A model generated the notes under the pieces. The model was not told the DNA's origin, did not search any database, and was given only the letters and a program-made list of their open reading frames with translations. A DNA stretch of 64,000 nucleotides, taken from NCBI GenBank assembly GCA_945879115.1, contig CAMDUR010000002.1, forward strand, positions 38,280 through 102,279, in the 5' to 3' direction. Numbering within the stretch: position 1 is the first letter of the stretch; each line of letters starts with the position of its first letter. Origin of the DNA: Polynucleobacter meluiroseus. GTDB taxonomy: Bacteria; Pseudomonadota; Gammaproteobacteria; Burkholderiales; Burkholderiaceae. Below, piece by piece: positions 15,848-23,881 of the stretch. A program made the position numbers and the translations under genes.

Positions 15848-16621
15848 ATGACAACATCCAATCAAGAGCGTGAGTTAGTAGTCATGGTTGGCGCCACCGG
15901 TGCATTAGGTGAAACAGTTGCTCGACGCTTAGTTGAATCTGGATTACATTTATTAGCAGTCGGTCGCTCAGAGGAGGCATTAAAAAAATTAATCAATAGC
16001 TCAGAGCACATGAGTTATTGCATTGCTGACATTGGTGATGATTCTGCTACTGAAAAGATTAAAACTATTGTTGGGAAAATGAATCGCACTGTACGCATGG
16101 TGGTTCATGCAGCCGGTGTTCCTGTTGCAGGGGGTGTTCTAGAAGCTAATCCACTGGCACTTTCTCAGGCAATTAATATTAAAGCGGGTGGCATGATGAG
16201 ATTACAACGTGCTGTTGATGCGCATTTGGTACGTGGCTCACGTTTGGTAGCCGTTGGTGGGCACTATGGTTTTGAGCCGACAGCTTATGCAGCTACAGCC
16301 GGTGTTGCTAATGCAGGTCTAACTAATTTAATGCGTCAGTTCAGTTGGGCTTTGGGTGATCGCGGCATTACTGCCCACTTAGTTGCTCCTGGCCCGGCAG
16401 ATACTGAACGTTTGCGCAATGTCGCCAATACTCGTGCTGCTCAACGAGGTATTTCAGTTGAAGAAGTGTTTGATGAATTAAAAGAGGAATCTGCTATCCA
16501 TGCATTTACAACTCCTCAGCAAGTGGCTTGGGGCATTTGTTTGTTATTAGCGCCTGAGGCCGATGCCATGGCTGGGTCATCGTTGATGTTAGATTCTGGT
16601 CGCCGCCGCGGTTTACCTTAA
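15848..16621 (+). CDS. SDR-fold protein lacking the usual catalytic Tyr-x3-Lys
   Basis: A 257-residue Rossmann-fold protein of the short-chain dehydrogenase superfamily. The dinucleotide motif GATGALG is at 15-21 and HAAG at 87-90. The place of YxxxK reads Tyr147-Ala-Ala-Thr-Ala151, so the catalytic Lys is missing, and the usual Ser in the preceding strand is Gly (VGGHYG). It may be a divergent reductase, an epimerase-like protein or a non-catalytic partner. It is the first gene of a group with the fused tautomerase, thiolase and regulator 3, which suggests a step after ring cleavage. Substrate unknown. Confidence 0.8.
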   Translation: MTTSNQERELVVMVGATGALGETVARRLVESGLHLLAVGRSEEALKKLINSSEHMSYCIADIGDDSATEKIKTIVGKMNRTVRMVVHAAGVPVAGGVLEANPLALSQAINIKAGGMMRLQRAVDAHLVRGSRLVAVGGHYGFEPTAYAATAGVANAGLTNLMRQFSWALGDRGITAHLVAPGPADTERLRNVANTRAAQRGISVEEVFDELKEESAIHAFTTPQQVAWGICLLLAPEADAMAGSSLMLDSGRRRGLP

Positions 16622-16653
16622 ACTTCAATAAATTACCTTAGTAAGGAATCATC

Positions 16654-17088
16654 ATGCCAGTAGCTCATATCAATGTTTTGCAGGGACACTCTAAAGAAAC
16701 TCTCAAAAATGTCATTCGTGATGTTTCTAAAGTGATGATTGATGTTTTATCAGCACCTAAAGATCGTTTAGAAGTTTGGGTGACTGAAATTGATCCAGAT
16801 CTTTGGGGTATCGAAGGTCAGCCAGCAAGTGAAGTTCTCAAAACTAAACCGCGTGCTCAGGTTGAGATGCCCTATGTCGAGATGGTCTTAATGGAAGGCC
16901 GATCTGCAGAGCAACATCATCAGGTGATTGAAGGAGTGACCAAGGTTTTGGTGGAGCACTTAGGAACTGATAAGAATCGCATCCGTGTTCACATTGCTAA
17001 TTGCAAGCCTGATAATTGGGGTATTGGTGGTGTTGCTGCAGCTATATTACGTAAAGCAGAAATTGAGGCTAGAGCCAAATCCCAATAA
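16654..17088 (+). CDS. Fused tandem 4-oxalocrotonate tautomerase-like protein
   Basis: A 144-residue protein that looks like two 4-OT units joined head to tail. The first begins with Met-Pro-Val, so Pro becomes the N-terminal catalytic residue after Met removal. The second begins at Pro73 (EMPYVEM), an internal Pro that cannot act as a free amino group. Each half ends with a similar segment (DLWGIEGQPAS and DNWGIGGVAAA). In meta-cleavage pathways 4-OT converts 2-hydroxymuconate to 2-oxo-3-hexenedioate, the likely role here. A decayed relative lies at 35176. Confidence 0.85.
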   Translation: MPVAHINVLQGHSKETLKNVIRDVSKVMIDVLSAPKDRLEVWVTEIDPDLWGIEGQPASEVLKTKPRAQVEMPYVEMVLMEGRSAEQHHQVIEGVTKVLVEHLGTDKNRIRVHIANCKPDNWGIGGVAAAILRKAEIEARAKSQ

Positions 17089-17141
17089 TAGTAGATAATA
17101 AAATAAGAAGAATAAATTAATCTGCTTAGAGGGGGTGTGGC

Positions 17142-18326
17142 ATGACTGATGATTCAGTGGTAATTGTGTCGGCTGCAAGAACGCCAATGGGTAGTTTTAT
17201 GGGTAGTTTATCTTCATTGACAGCAACGGAACTTGGGGCTGCTGCTATTGCAGGAGCTATCAAAAAAAACAACATCGATGTATCCGTAGTTGACGAGGTC
17301 ATTATGGGAACTTGCTTAATGGCTGGTCTTGGCCAAGCGCCTGCTCGACAAGCTACTTTAAATGCGGGCTTACCTTACAGTTGTGGAGCAACAACATTGA
17401 CAAAGATGTGTGGCTCAGCCATGAAATCTGTGATGTTGGCCTACGACATTATTCGGTCTGGAAGTGCCGATGTGATTATTGCGGGTGGTATGGAGTCAAT
17501 GTCTAATGCTCCGCATCTTTTACTTAAAACACGCAAGGGTTATCGGTTAGGTGCTCAGATTCTTCATGATCATATGCTGTTAGATGGTTTAGAGGATGCT
17601 TATGAGAAAGGTCGACTCATGGGTAGTTTTGCCGAAGATTGTGTTTCTGAGTATGGGTTTACTCGCGATCAGCAAGATGATTATGCAGTAACGTCTTATC
17701 AAAGAGCTAAACAAGCGAACGAAGACGGATCTTTTTCTTGGGAAATTACACCGATTGAAGTGAGCTCAAAGTCTGGAACAGTTTTAATTGATAAAGATGA
17801 GGGACCCTATTCATTAAATATTGAAAAGGCCAAACAATTAAAGCCTGTATTTAAAAAAGATGGCACTGTAACTGCTCATAACTCAAGCCCTATATCTGAC
17901 GGAGCAGCAGCTCTAGTTCTAATGCGTTATTCAGCCGCTAAAAAAATGGGTTTAACACCACTTGCAAAGGTGTTAGGCCACGCAACTCATGCTCAAGAAC
18001 CAAGTAAGTTTGCAACAGCACCATCAAAGGCCATTAAAAAACTTTTAGATAAATTATCTTTCAAATCATCTGATATTGATTTATACGAAGTAAATGAAGC
18101 TTTTGCTGCCGTGACGATGGGAGTTATGAAGGAGCATCAAATTCCTCACGAAAAAATGAATATTCATGGAGGGGCTTGTGCTTTAGGTCATCCTGTTGGG
18201 GCATCAGGAGCTAGAGTCATAGTAACTTTGTTGGGGGCTTTGCGCAAAAAAGGTTTGAAAACAGGAGTTGCCAGCTTATGTTTGGGTGGTGGTGAAGCGA
18301 CTGCTATTGCAATTGAACTCTGTTGA
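17142..18326 (+). CDS. Acetyl-CoA acetyltransferase-family thiolase
   Basis: A 394-residue thiolase with the acyl-enzyme Cys90 (TKMCGSAMK), His350 (GHPVGASG) and Cys380 (SLCLGGGEA), all at the usual positions for biosynthetic/degradative acetyl-CoA acetyltransferases. It would split acetoacetyl-CoA or a 3-oxoacyl-CoA. A thiolase is not part of the classical catechol meta pathway, which ends in pyruvate and acetaldehyde; its place in this operon points to a CoA-thioester ending. It overlaps no gene and is followed after 24 bp by regulator 3. Confidence 0.92.
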   Translation: MTDDSVVIVSAARTPMGSFMGSLSSLTATELGAAAIAGAIKKNNIDVSVVDEVIMGTCLMAGLGQAPARQATLNAGLPYSCGATTLTKMCGSAMKSVMLAYDIIRSGSADVIIAGGMESMSNAPHLLLKTRKGYRLGAQILHDHMLLDGLEDAYEKGRLMGSFAEDCVSEYGFTRDQQDDYAVTSYQRAKQANEDGSFSWEITPIEVSSKSGTVLIDKDEGPYSLNIEKAKQLKPVFKKDGTVTAHNSSPISDGAAALVLMRYSAAKKMGLTPLAKVLGHATHAQEPSKFATAPSKAIKKLLDKLSFKSSDIDLYEVNEAFAAVTMGVMKEHQIPHEKMNIHGGACALGHPVGASGARVIVTLLGALRKKGLKTGVASLCLGGGEATAIAIELC

Positions 18327-18350
18327 TCTAACATCATTGTTAAATAAACT

Positions 18351-20018
18351 ATGATTAATAAGAATCCTGACCCATTAGAAGTATCGTCTTCTCTAAAAGA
18401 TGGGCTTATATTTTTGGGTAACCAGAGAATGCTTTTGGTGGATGTTGCCAGGATGGGGTTTTTACGCCAAGAGTTGGTAGTTACTTTGGGGATGGACCGA
18501 GCTAAAAGTGTCTTATTGAGAATGGGCTATTCATCGGGCGTCAGAGATTATGAATGGTTAAGAAAAATTGTCCCTGAGTCAGATGCTGAAGAATTGATGC
18601 GTTTAGGTCCAGAGTTGCACAATGTTCGTGGTGGAGCTCACCATGCCTTACATGATTTAAAAATAAATGTAAAAGAAGGTGTTTTTTACTTAGAAGGTAT
18701 TTGGGAAAATTCTTATGAAGTCGATATTCATAAAGAGTTATTTGGAACCCACTCTGCGGCAGTATGTTGGGAAGCTGTAGGTTATGCCACCGGTTTTTGC
18801 ACTGCTTTGATGGGCAAGCCCGTTTATTTTAAAGAAATCTCCTGTCGAGGGAAGGGAGAGTCATCTTGTCGAATAGTTGGTAAGCCAGTAGATGAGTGGG
18901 GTGATATTGAAGATGAGCTTTCTTTCTTCAAGGCTGACTCTGTCATTGAAGAAATTTTGGATTTACAAAGTAATTTAACGAAATTACGTGAGTCAGTTAC
19001 AGGATCCTATTTATCAGCTGATATTGTTGGTAATTCAGAGGAGTTGATGAGTTCTGTAGGGTTACTAGAACAAGTTTGCAATACCAATGTGACAGTTCTA
19101 CTTTTAGGAGAGACAGGGGTTGGTAAGGAATGTTTTGCCAATTACTTACACCATAAAGGTTTGCGCAATTCTGGACCCTTTGTAGCTGTTAATTGCGGTG
19201 CGATTCCAGATGAGCTGATTGAAGCAGAGTTATTCGGAGTCGAAAAAGGTGCTTTTACGGGGGCAAATACAACTCGAATTGGAAAATTTGAAAGAGCTGT
19301 TGGTGGAACTTTATTTTTAGATGAGGTGGGTGAATTATCCCTATCTGCACAAACTAAGTTATTGAGGGTTTTACAAGATGGTATGTTAGAGCGTGTCGGA
19401 GGCACTAAAACCTTACGCTCAGATGCCAGAATTGTTGCCGCAACCAATGTGGATTTAACTAAGGCAGTTGAAACAGGTAAATTCAGAAAAGATTTATTTT
19501 ATAGACTCAATTTATATCCAATAGAGATACCTCCATTGAGGAATCGCTTGGGAGATATTAAATTACTGGTAGAGCACTTTGTTCATTTATTTGCAGTTAA
19601 GCATGCTAAAAAGATTGCTGGTATCAAAATAGATGTGATGGATCTGTTGACCAGTTATCCATGGCCTGGCAATGTCCGAGAATTGCAAAACATCATTGAG
19701 CGAGGCGTTATCTTGGCTTCATACAATGGGTATATTGAATCCAAGCATTTATCTTTTTCGCCGATCGCTCTAACTAGGCCAGAATCTAAAAATGTACAGT
19801 TGATACCTGTTCCTGAGACAGAAATACAAGAAGGATTTTCTACGTTGCTTGATGAGATGTTACAAAAAAAGACGAGTCTTGAAGATCTTCAAAATTCTTT
19901 AATCTTGTCTGCTGTTAATCGTGCTGGAGGTAATTTGTCTGATGCTGCTAGGTTACTGGGCATGTCTCGGTCTCAAGTATCCTATTCCTTAAAAAAGACA
20001 AAAAATCTATCGAAGTAA
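18351..20018 (+). CDS. Sigma-54 dependent XylR/DmpR-type activator (regulator 3)
   Basis: A 555-residue paralogue of regulators 1 and 2: sensor domain, AAA+ domain with [14 protein letters not shown] loop, LFLDEVGEL, and C-terminal helix-turn-helix (NLSDAARLLGMSRSQV). It keeps the MopR-type zinc residues (Cys139, Glu162, Cys165, Cys173) and both pocket residues (His90, Trp118), so a phenolic effector is plausible. It is co-oriented with the SDR-tautomerase-thiolase genes and lies immediately before a sigma-54 promoter at 20135, which it probably activates. Its recognition helix differs from that of regulator 1, and no TTACAA dyads lie nearby. Confidence 0.9.
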   Translation: MINKNPDPLEVSSSLKDGLIFLGNQRMLLVDVARMGFLRQELVVTLGMDRAKSVLLRMGYSSGVRDYEWLRKIVPESDAEELMRLGPELHNVRGGAHHALHDLKINVKEGVFYLEGIWENSYEVDIHKELFGTHSAAVCWEAVGYATGFCTALMGKPVYFKEISCRGKGESSCRIVGKPVDEWGDIEDELSFFKADSVIEEILDLQSNLTKLRESVTGSYLSADIVGNSEELMSSVGLLEQVCNTNVTVLLLGETGVGKECFANYLHHKGLRNSGPFVAVNCGAIPDELIEAELFGVEKGAFTGANTTRIGKFERAVGGTLFLDEVGELSLSAQTKLLRVLQDGMLERVGGTKTLRSDARIVAATNVDLTKAVETGKFRKDLFYRLNLYPIEIPPLRNRLGDIKLLVEHFVHLFAVKHAKKIAGIKIDVMDLLTSYPWPGNVRELQNIIERGVILASYNGYIESKHLSFSPIALTRPESKNVQLIPVPETEIQEGFSTLLDEMLQKKTSLEDLQNSLILSAVNRAGGNLSDAARLLGMSRSQVSYSLKKTKNLSK

Positions 20019-20042
20019 CCCTCTGAGCTAATAATTTTTAAT

Positions 20043-20068
20043 ATAAAAATATAGTTGTATATTTTTAT
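20043..20068. repeat. 11-bp inverted repeat upstream of the third sigma-54 promoter
   Basis: ATAAAAATATA and TATATTTTTAT are perfect arms around GTTG. The centre is about 105 bp before the predicted start of the promoter at 20135, a suitable place for the regulator 3 site. It could instead be an inefficient terminator for regulator 3, although it has no GC core. Nothing else stands out in the 209-bp gap apart from the promoter. Confidence 0.45.
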
Positions 20069-20134
20069 TAATAAAATTCAGTACCACTTAGTTTTAAAAA
20101 TGTAATTCCTTATGTAAATCATGTATTTGATTAT

Positions 20135-20150
20135 TGGCACGCTCCTTGCT
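20135..20150 (+). promoter_or_regulatory. Sigma-54 promoter of the 13-gene catabolic operon
   Basis: TGGCAC, 5 bp, TTGCT, with GG at 20136-20137 and GC at 20148-20149, 10 bp apart. The start would be near 20161, leaving a 67-nt leader before the alpha-subunit gene, whose AGGAGG ribosome site is strong. Confidence 0.92.
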
Positions 20151-20227
20151 TTGTTAATCTTAGTAAGTAATTTAATTTAGTTTTGCTGCGGCGCATTATT
20201 AATTTTAATTAATTCAAGGAGGGTTCA

Positions 20228-21775
20228 TTGGATACGATAATTAAAAAGAAGGTAGATCTTAAAGAAAAATACCGTCTAATGACACGAGACTTAGGTTGGA
20301 ATTTAAGTTATGTCAAAGAAGATGACGTTTACGATCATGCCAAGTACGAGGGCATCAAAATTCATGATTGGGATAAATGGGAAGATCCATTCCGTTTAAC
20401 GGTCGACGCTTACTGGAAATATCAATCAGAAAAAGAACGCAAGCTATATGCGATTATTGATGCATTTGTCCAGAACAACGGGCACTTAACAGTTACCGAT
20501 GCACGATACATCAATGCTTTGAAATTATGGCTTAATGGTATTACTCCAATGGAGTATTCGGCTCATAAATCATTTTCTCGTACAGCAAGACAATTCAAGG
20601 GTATTGGCGCATCTATCGCTTGTCAGATGCAGTCAATAGATGAGTTACGACATGCTCAAACCCAAATTCATTCAATGTCCAATTACAACCGCTTTTATAA
20701 CGGTATGGATGATTGGCATCATAAATCTGATCACATGTGGTACTACCAAGTACCAAAATCATTTTTTCAAGATGCTGAATCTGCTGGACCATTTGAGTTT
20801 ATTACAGCGATTTCATTTTCATTCGAATATCTTCTAACAAATTTATTGTTTGTACCATTTGTTTCGGGTGCCGCATATAACGGTGATATGGCAGCTATGA
20901 CATTTGGATTTTCGGCTCAATCTGATGAGGCTCGTCACATGACATTAGGTCTCGAAGTGATTAAGTTTATGTTGGAGCAAGATCCGGATAATCTGCCGAT
21001 TGTTCAAGGGTGGATCGATAAGTGGGCGTGGCGCGGTATACGATTATTAACATTGGTTGCTATGATGCAAGACTATATGCTGCCTAAGCGAGTGATGAGT
21101 TGGCGTGAGGGTTGGGATATTTATTTCGAAGATAACGGCATGGCACTCTTTAACGACTTGGCTCGTTATGGTATTAAAGTTCCTGAGTGCATCGAACAAG
21201 CTCGCAAGGAAAAAAATCATATTTCTCATCAAGCATGGTTGACATTTAATAGCGTTAATTTCTTAACAAACTTCCATACATGGATTCCTAAGAAAGAAGA
21301 GCTAGATTGGTTGTCAGCTAAATATCCAGAAACATTTGATCAGTACTATCGCCCAAGATTTGAGTATTTGCAAAAGCTTGAAGATCAAGGTGAACCATTT
21401 TTAAATAAAGCCTTACCTTTAACTTGCCAGGTTTGTTTGATTCCTGCTTTTTACACAGAAGTAGAAAATCCTACTCAGTTGGTTCATGAAGAGTGTGTTT
21501 ATATGGGGGAGAAGTTCCAGTTTTGCTCCGTGCCTTGCCGTAAGATTTTTGAACGTGAGCCAGAAAAGTATGTTCAGGCATTAGTGCCGGATCATCAAAT
21601 CTATCAGGGCAATTGTTTCCCAGAAGGCACTAATCCGACGGCTGAAGGTTTTGATCCAATCCAAGCAGTTGCTGATTTTTACGATCTAGAAACTGGCAAA
21701 GAGAATGGTGGATTCAAAGGGTCAGAAGATGAAGCTAACTTTGCTCGTTGGCGTGATCAAACAACTAAAAACTAA
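20228..21775 (+). CDS. Phenol hydroxylase alpha-type (P3) subunit, orphan copy 2
   Basis: A 515-residue paralogue of the alpha subunit at 5879, collinear over its full length. The diiron motifs DELRH and DEARH are kept at the same positions, as are the YHS-type Cys pairs near the C terminus (CQVC, FCSVPC). The TTG start is supported by AGGAGG just upstream and by alignment with copy 1. No beta, gamma, effector or reductase gene accompanies it, so it must either borrow P1 and P4 from the other operon or act differently. Heading an operon of ring-cleavage and CoA-linked genes suggests a hydroxylase with a different substrate range. Confidence 0.92.
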   Translation: MDTIIKKKVDLKEKYRLMTRDLGWNLSYVKEDDVYDHAKYEGIKIHDWDKWEDPFRLTVDAYWKYQSEKERKLYAIIDAFVQNNGHLTVTDARYINALKLWLNGITPMEYSAHKSFSRTARQFKGIGASIACQMQSIDELRHAQTQIHSMSNYNRFYNGMDDWHHKSDHMWYYQVPKSFFQDAESAGPFEFITAISFSFEYLLTNLLFVPFVSGAAYNGDMAAMTFGFSAQSDEARHMTLGLEVIKFMLEQDPDNLPIVQGWIDKWAWRGIRLLTLVAMMQDYMLPKRVMSWREGWDIYFEDNGMALFNDLARYGIKVPECIEQARKEKNHISHQAWLTFNSVNFLTNFHTWIPKKEELDWLSAKYPETFDQYYRPRFEYLQKLEDQGEPFLNKALPLTCQVCLIPAFYTEVENPTQLVHEECVYMGEKFQFCSVPCRKIFEREPEKYVQALVPDHQIYQGNCFPEGTNPTAEGFDPIQAVADFYDLETGKENGGFKGSEDEANFARWRDQTTKN

Positions 21776-21786
21776 AGAGGCACCTT

Positions 21787-22584
21787 TTGAGTTCTTATCA
21801 AAGATTAAAAATTAAAAAGTCTTCCGAAGGGATTGCAACGATTACGCTATCTAGGCCAGATCGCAGAAATGCTATGGATGAGCTAATGCATGCTGAACTA
21901 CCAGCCGCATTTAATGCGCTATCTGAAATGGAAGATGTGCGCGTTATTGTTTTGACAGGCGATTCTGAGGGAGAGGCATTTTGTGCTGGGGGAGATTTGA
22001 AATGGGTTAATTCAGCGTCGAAGGATGGCGCTAAATTTTCTAAAATTCTTAGAGAAGGGGTTGCTGTATTAAAAGCAATTGCTGCTGCTCGTCAACCAGT
22101 AATCGCAATGATCAATGGACCTGCAATAGGTTTGGGTGCAACCATTGCATTATTTTGTGATATTTCATATATGGCTAATGAGGCTGTTATCGCCGATCCT
22201 CACGTTAAGATTGGTGTGGTGGCTGGGGATGGCGGATCAATTATTTGGCCATTATTGTTAGGGCACAACAAAGCAAAGGAATTTTTAATGACAGGTGATG
22301 CTTTGACTGGAACGCAGGCAGAAGCAATTGGCTTGGTCAATCATGCTGTTCCGATGGCGGAATTAGAAGCCGCTACGTATAAGATGGCTCAACGTTTAGC
22401 GAGTGGAGCTCGTTTAGCAATCGAATTAACAAAACGATCTGTGAATATGCATCTAGAGAGAACGATGGCTGGCATGTTAGAAGCATCCCTCGCATTAGAG
22501 GGTTTAACATTTAATACGACAGATCACGACGAAGCAGTCAGGGCATTTTTTGCCAAAGAGAAGCCCCAGTTTGGAAAAAAATAA
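21787..22584 (+). CDS. Crotonase-fold protein without the hydratase Glu pair (1)
   Basis: A 265-residue enoyl-CoA hydratase/isomerase-family protein: oxyanion-hole segments FCAGGDLKW and NGPAIGLGA are clear. The two catalytic Glu of true hydratases (in GGCELA and GQPEI) are replaced: the first region reads GLGATIA and the second IADPHVKIG. It is therefore more likely a decarboxylase, isomerase, hydrolase or similar member than a water-adding hydratase. TTG start with AGAGG upstream; 12 bp after the alpha subunit. It acts on a CoA thioester if the fold is a guide, although no CoA ligase is encoded nearby. Confidence 0.88.
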   Translation: MSSYQRLKIKKSSEGIATITLSRPDRRNAMDELMHAELPAAFNALSEMEDVRVIVLTGDSEGEAFCAGGDLKWVNSASKDGAKFSKILREGVAVLKAIAAARQPVIAMINGPAIGLGATIALFCDISYMANEAVIADPHVKIGVVAGDGGSIIWPLLLGHNKAKEFLMTGDALTGTQAEAIGLVNHAVPMAELEAATYKMAQRLASGARLAIELTKRSVNMHLERTMAGMLEASLALEGLTFNTTDHDEAVRAFFAKEKPQFGKK

Positions 22585-22594
22585 GGTTAAATGC

Positions 22595-23392
22595 ATGATG
22601 CCAGTTCAAAACAAAACAGTATCTGTGAGTATTTTAGAAGGGGTTATGACGGTTTGTATGAACCGTCCTGATGCAAGAAACTCACTGAATAAAGAGATGA
22701 TGTTGGCGTTAAATGACGCTTTTGATGTTGCTGCAAAAGATAATCAGATAAGAGTTGTTAAGTTGACAGGCGAAGGCTCCGTTTTTTGTGCTGGCGGGGA
22801 TCTCAAAGAGATTTTTCAAGAAACTACCACGCCGATGGATATCAAAAATTTATTAGATTTTTATATTCGTCCAATTATTTCTAAAATGCTCAATCTTAAT
22901 AAACCTATCGTGACAGTTTTAAATGGTCCTGCAGCAGGCGCGGGTTTAGGTTTAGTGTTGGCATCTGATATGGTTATTGCACATGAAAAAGCTTCTTTTA
23001 TTACTGCATTTGGTCAGATTGGTGCAATGCCAGATTCTGGGGTGATGTATTTGATGGTTCAAAATATTGGCCTGATGCAGGCAAAAAATGTAGTCTTAAG
23101 GAGCCAAACATTATCAGCCCAAGAAGCTAAAGATCTGGGTTTGTATACCTATGTTGTGACAACAGACCAATTAGAAGATTTCAGTCAAGAAATCTTAAAA
23201 GAACTTAGCTCAGGTCCAACCATAGCGATTGGTTTTGCCAAACAAGCAATGAGAGATGCATCCAGAACATCTTTTGATGCTTACATGGATGCAGAGTCTT
23301 TGGCGATGGCAGTAATCAGTACTACTAAAGATAAAAAAGAAGGTATTGCTGCCTTTAAAGAAAAGCGTCGCCCACTTTTTAAGGGTCAATAA
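22595..23392 (+). CDS. Crotonase-fold protein, PaaG/isomerase-like (2)
   Basis: A 265-residue crotonase. FCAGGDLKE and NGPAAGAGLG form the oxyanion hole. Both hydratase Glu are absent (AGLGLVLA; FITAFGQIG), but an Asp follows in AMPDSG, the arrangement of PaaG-type enoyl-CoA isomerases. The ATG at 22595 is used; the longer frame from TTG 22550 would overlap the preceding gene by 35 bp without a ribosome site. Together with the preceding gene it suggests isomerisation and/or decarboxylation of an unsaturated acyl-CoA such as a glutaconyl-type intermediate; that is inference. Confidence 0.88.
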   Translation: MMPVQNKTVSVSILEGVMTVCMNRPDARNSLNKEMMLALNDAFDVAAKDNQIRVVKLTGEGSVFCAGGDLKEIFQETTTPMDIKNLLDFYIRPIISKMLNLNKPIVTVLNGPAAGAGLGLVLASDMVIAHEKASFITAFGQIGAMPDSGVMYLMVQNIGLMQAKNVVLRSQTLSAQEAKDLGLYTYVVTTDQLEDFSQEILKELSSGPTIAIGFAKQAMRDASRTSFDAYMDAESLAMAVISTTKDKKEGIAAFKEKRRPLFKGQ

Positions 23393-23395
23393 ATC

Positions 23396-23881
23396 ATGCC
23401 GAAAACTTGGGGTGCTGGACTTTCTGCCAATCAATTAGATTTAAATCATTTTTATATCACTGCGGCACGAACAATTACAGAAACGGATTTAGTTAACTTC
23501 GTCAATGCGACTTGGTTAACTGAGGAAATATTTACTAACATCGCCAACCCCAAGGGAATTGCATTAAATGGCCGTGTAGTTCCTGGTGCCTTGGTTTATG
23601 CCTATGCAGAAGGTCTTAATATGCCATTCTTAAACGCTGTTGGTTTGGCGTTTTTGAGTACTGAGATGGTTGTTAAAAATCCCACATATGTAGGCGATAC
23701 GATTCATGTGGAATTTAAGGTAATTGAGAAAAGACTGACATCAAACCCTGAGAAAAGTATCGTTAAAACAGAGAATACTGTATACAAACAGGATGGTACG
23801 ATAGTAATGATTTATTCCCCTGTGCGATTATTAAAAACTCAAATTAAGAATGATTATTCAGACAGATATGAGTCTAATTAA
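23396..23881 (+). CDS. MaoC-like (hot-dog fold) dehydratase-family protein
   Basis: A 161-residue single hot-dog domain protein resembling MaoC-type (R)-specific enoyl-CoA hydratases: an early segment ITETDLVNFVNATW, then NGRVVPGALVYAYAEGL and a beta-rich C-terminal half (VGDTIHVEFKVIEKR). In MaoC proteins the catalytic Asp and His lie in the first part of this region; the usual D-x5-H is not clean here, so activity is uncertain. It starts 3 bp after the preceding stop and overlaps the aldehyde dehydrogenase gene. It could supply the hydration step that the two crotonases seem unable to do. Confidence 0.75.
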   Translation: MPKTWGAGLSANQLDLNHFYITAARTITETDLVNFVNATWLTEEIFTNIANPKGIALNGRVVPGALVYAYAEGLNMPFLNAVGLAFLSTEMVVKNPTYVGDTIHVEFKVIEKRLTSNPEKSIVKTENTVYKQDGTIVMIYSPVRLLKTQIKNDYSDRYESN

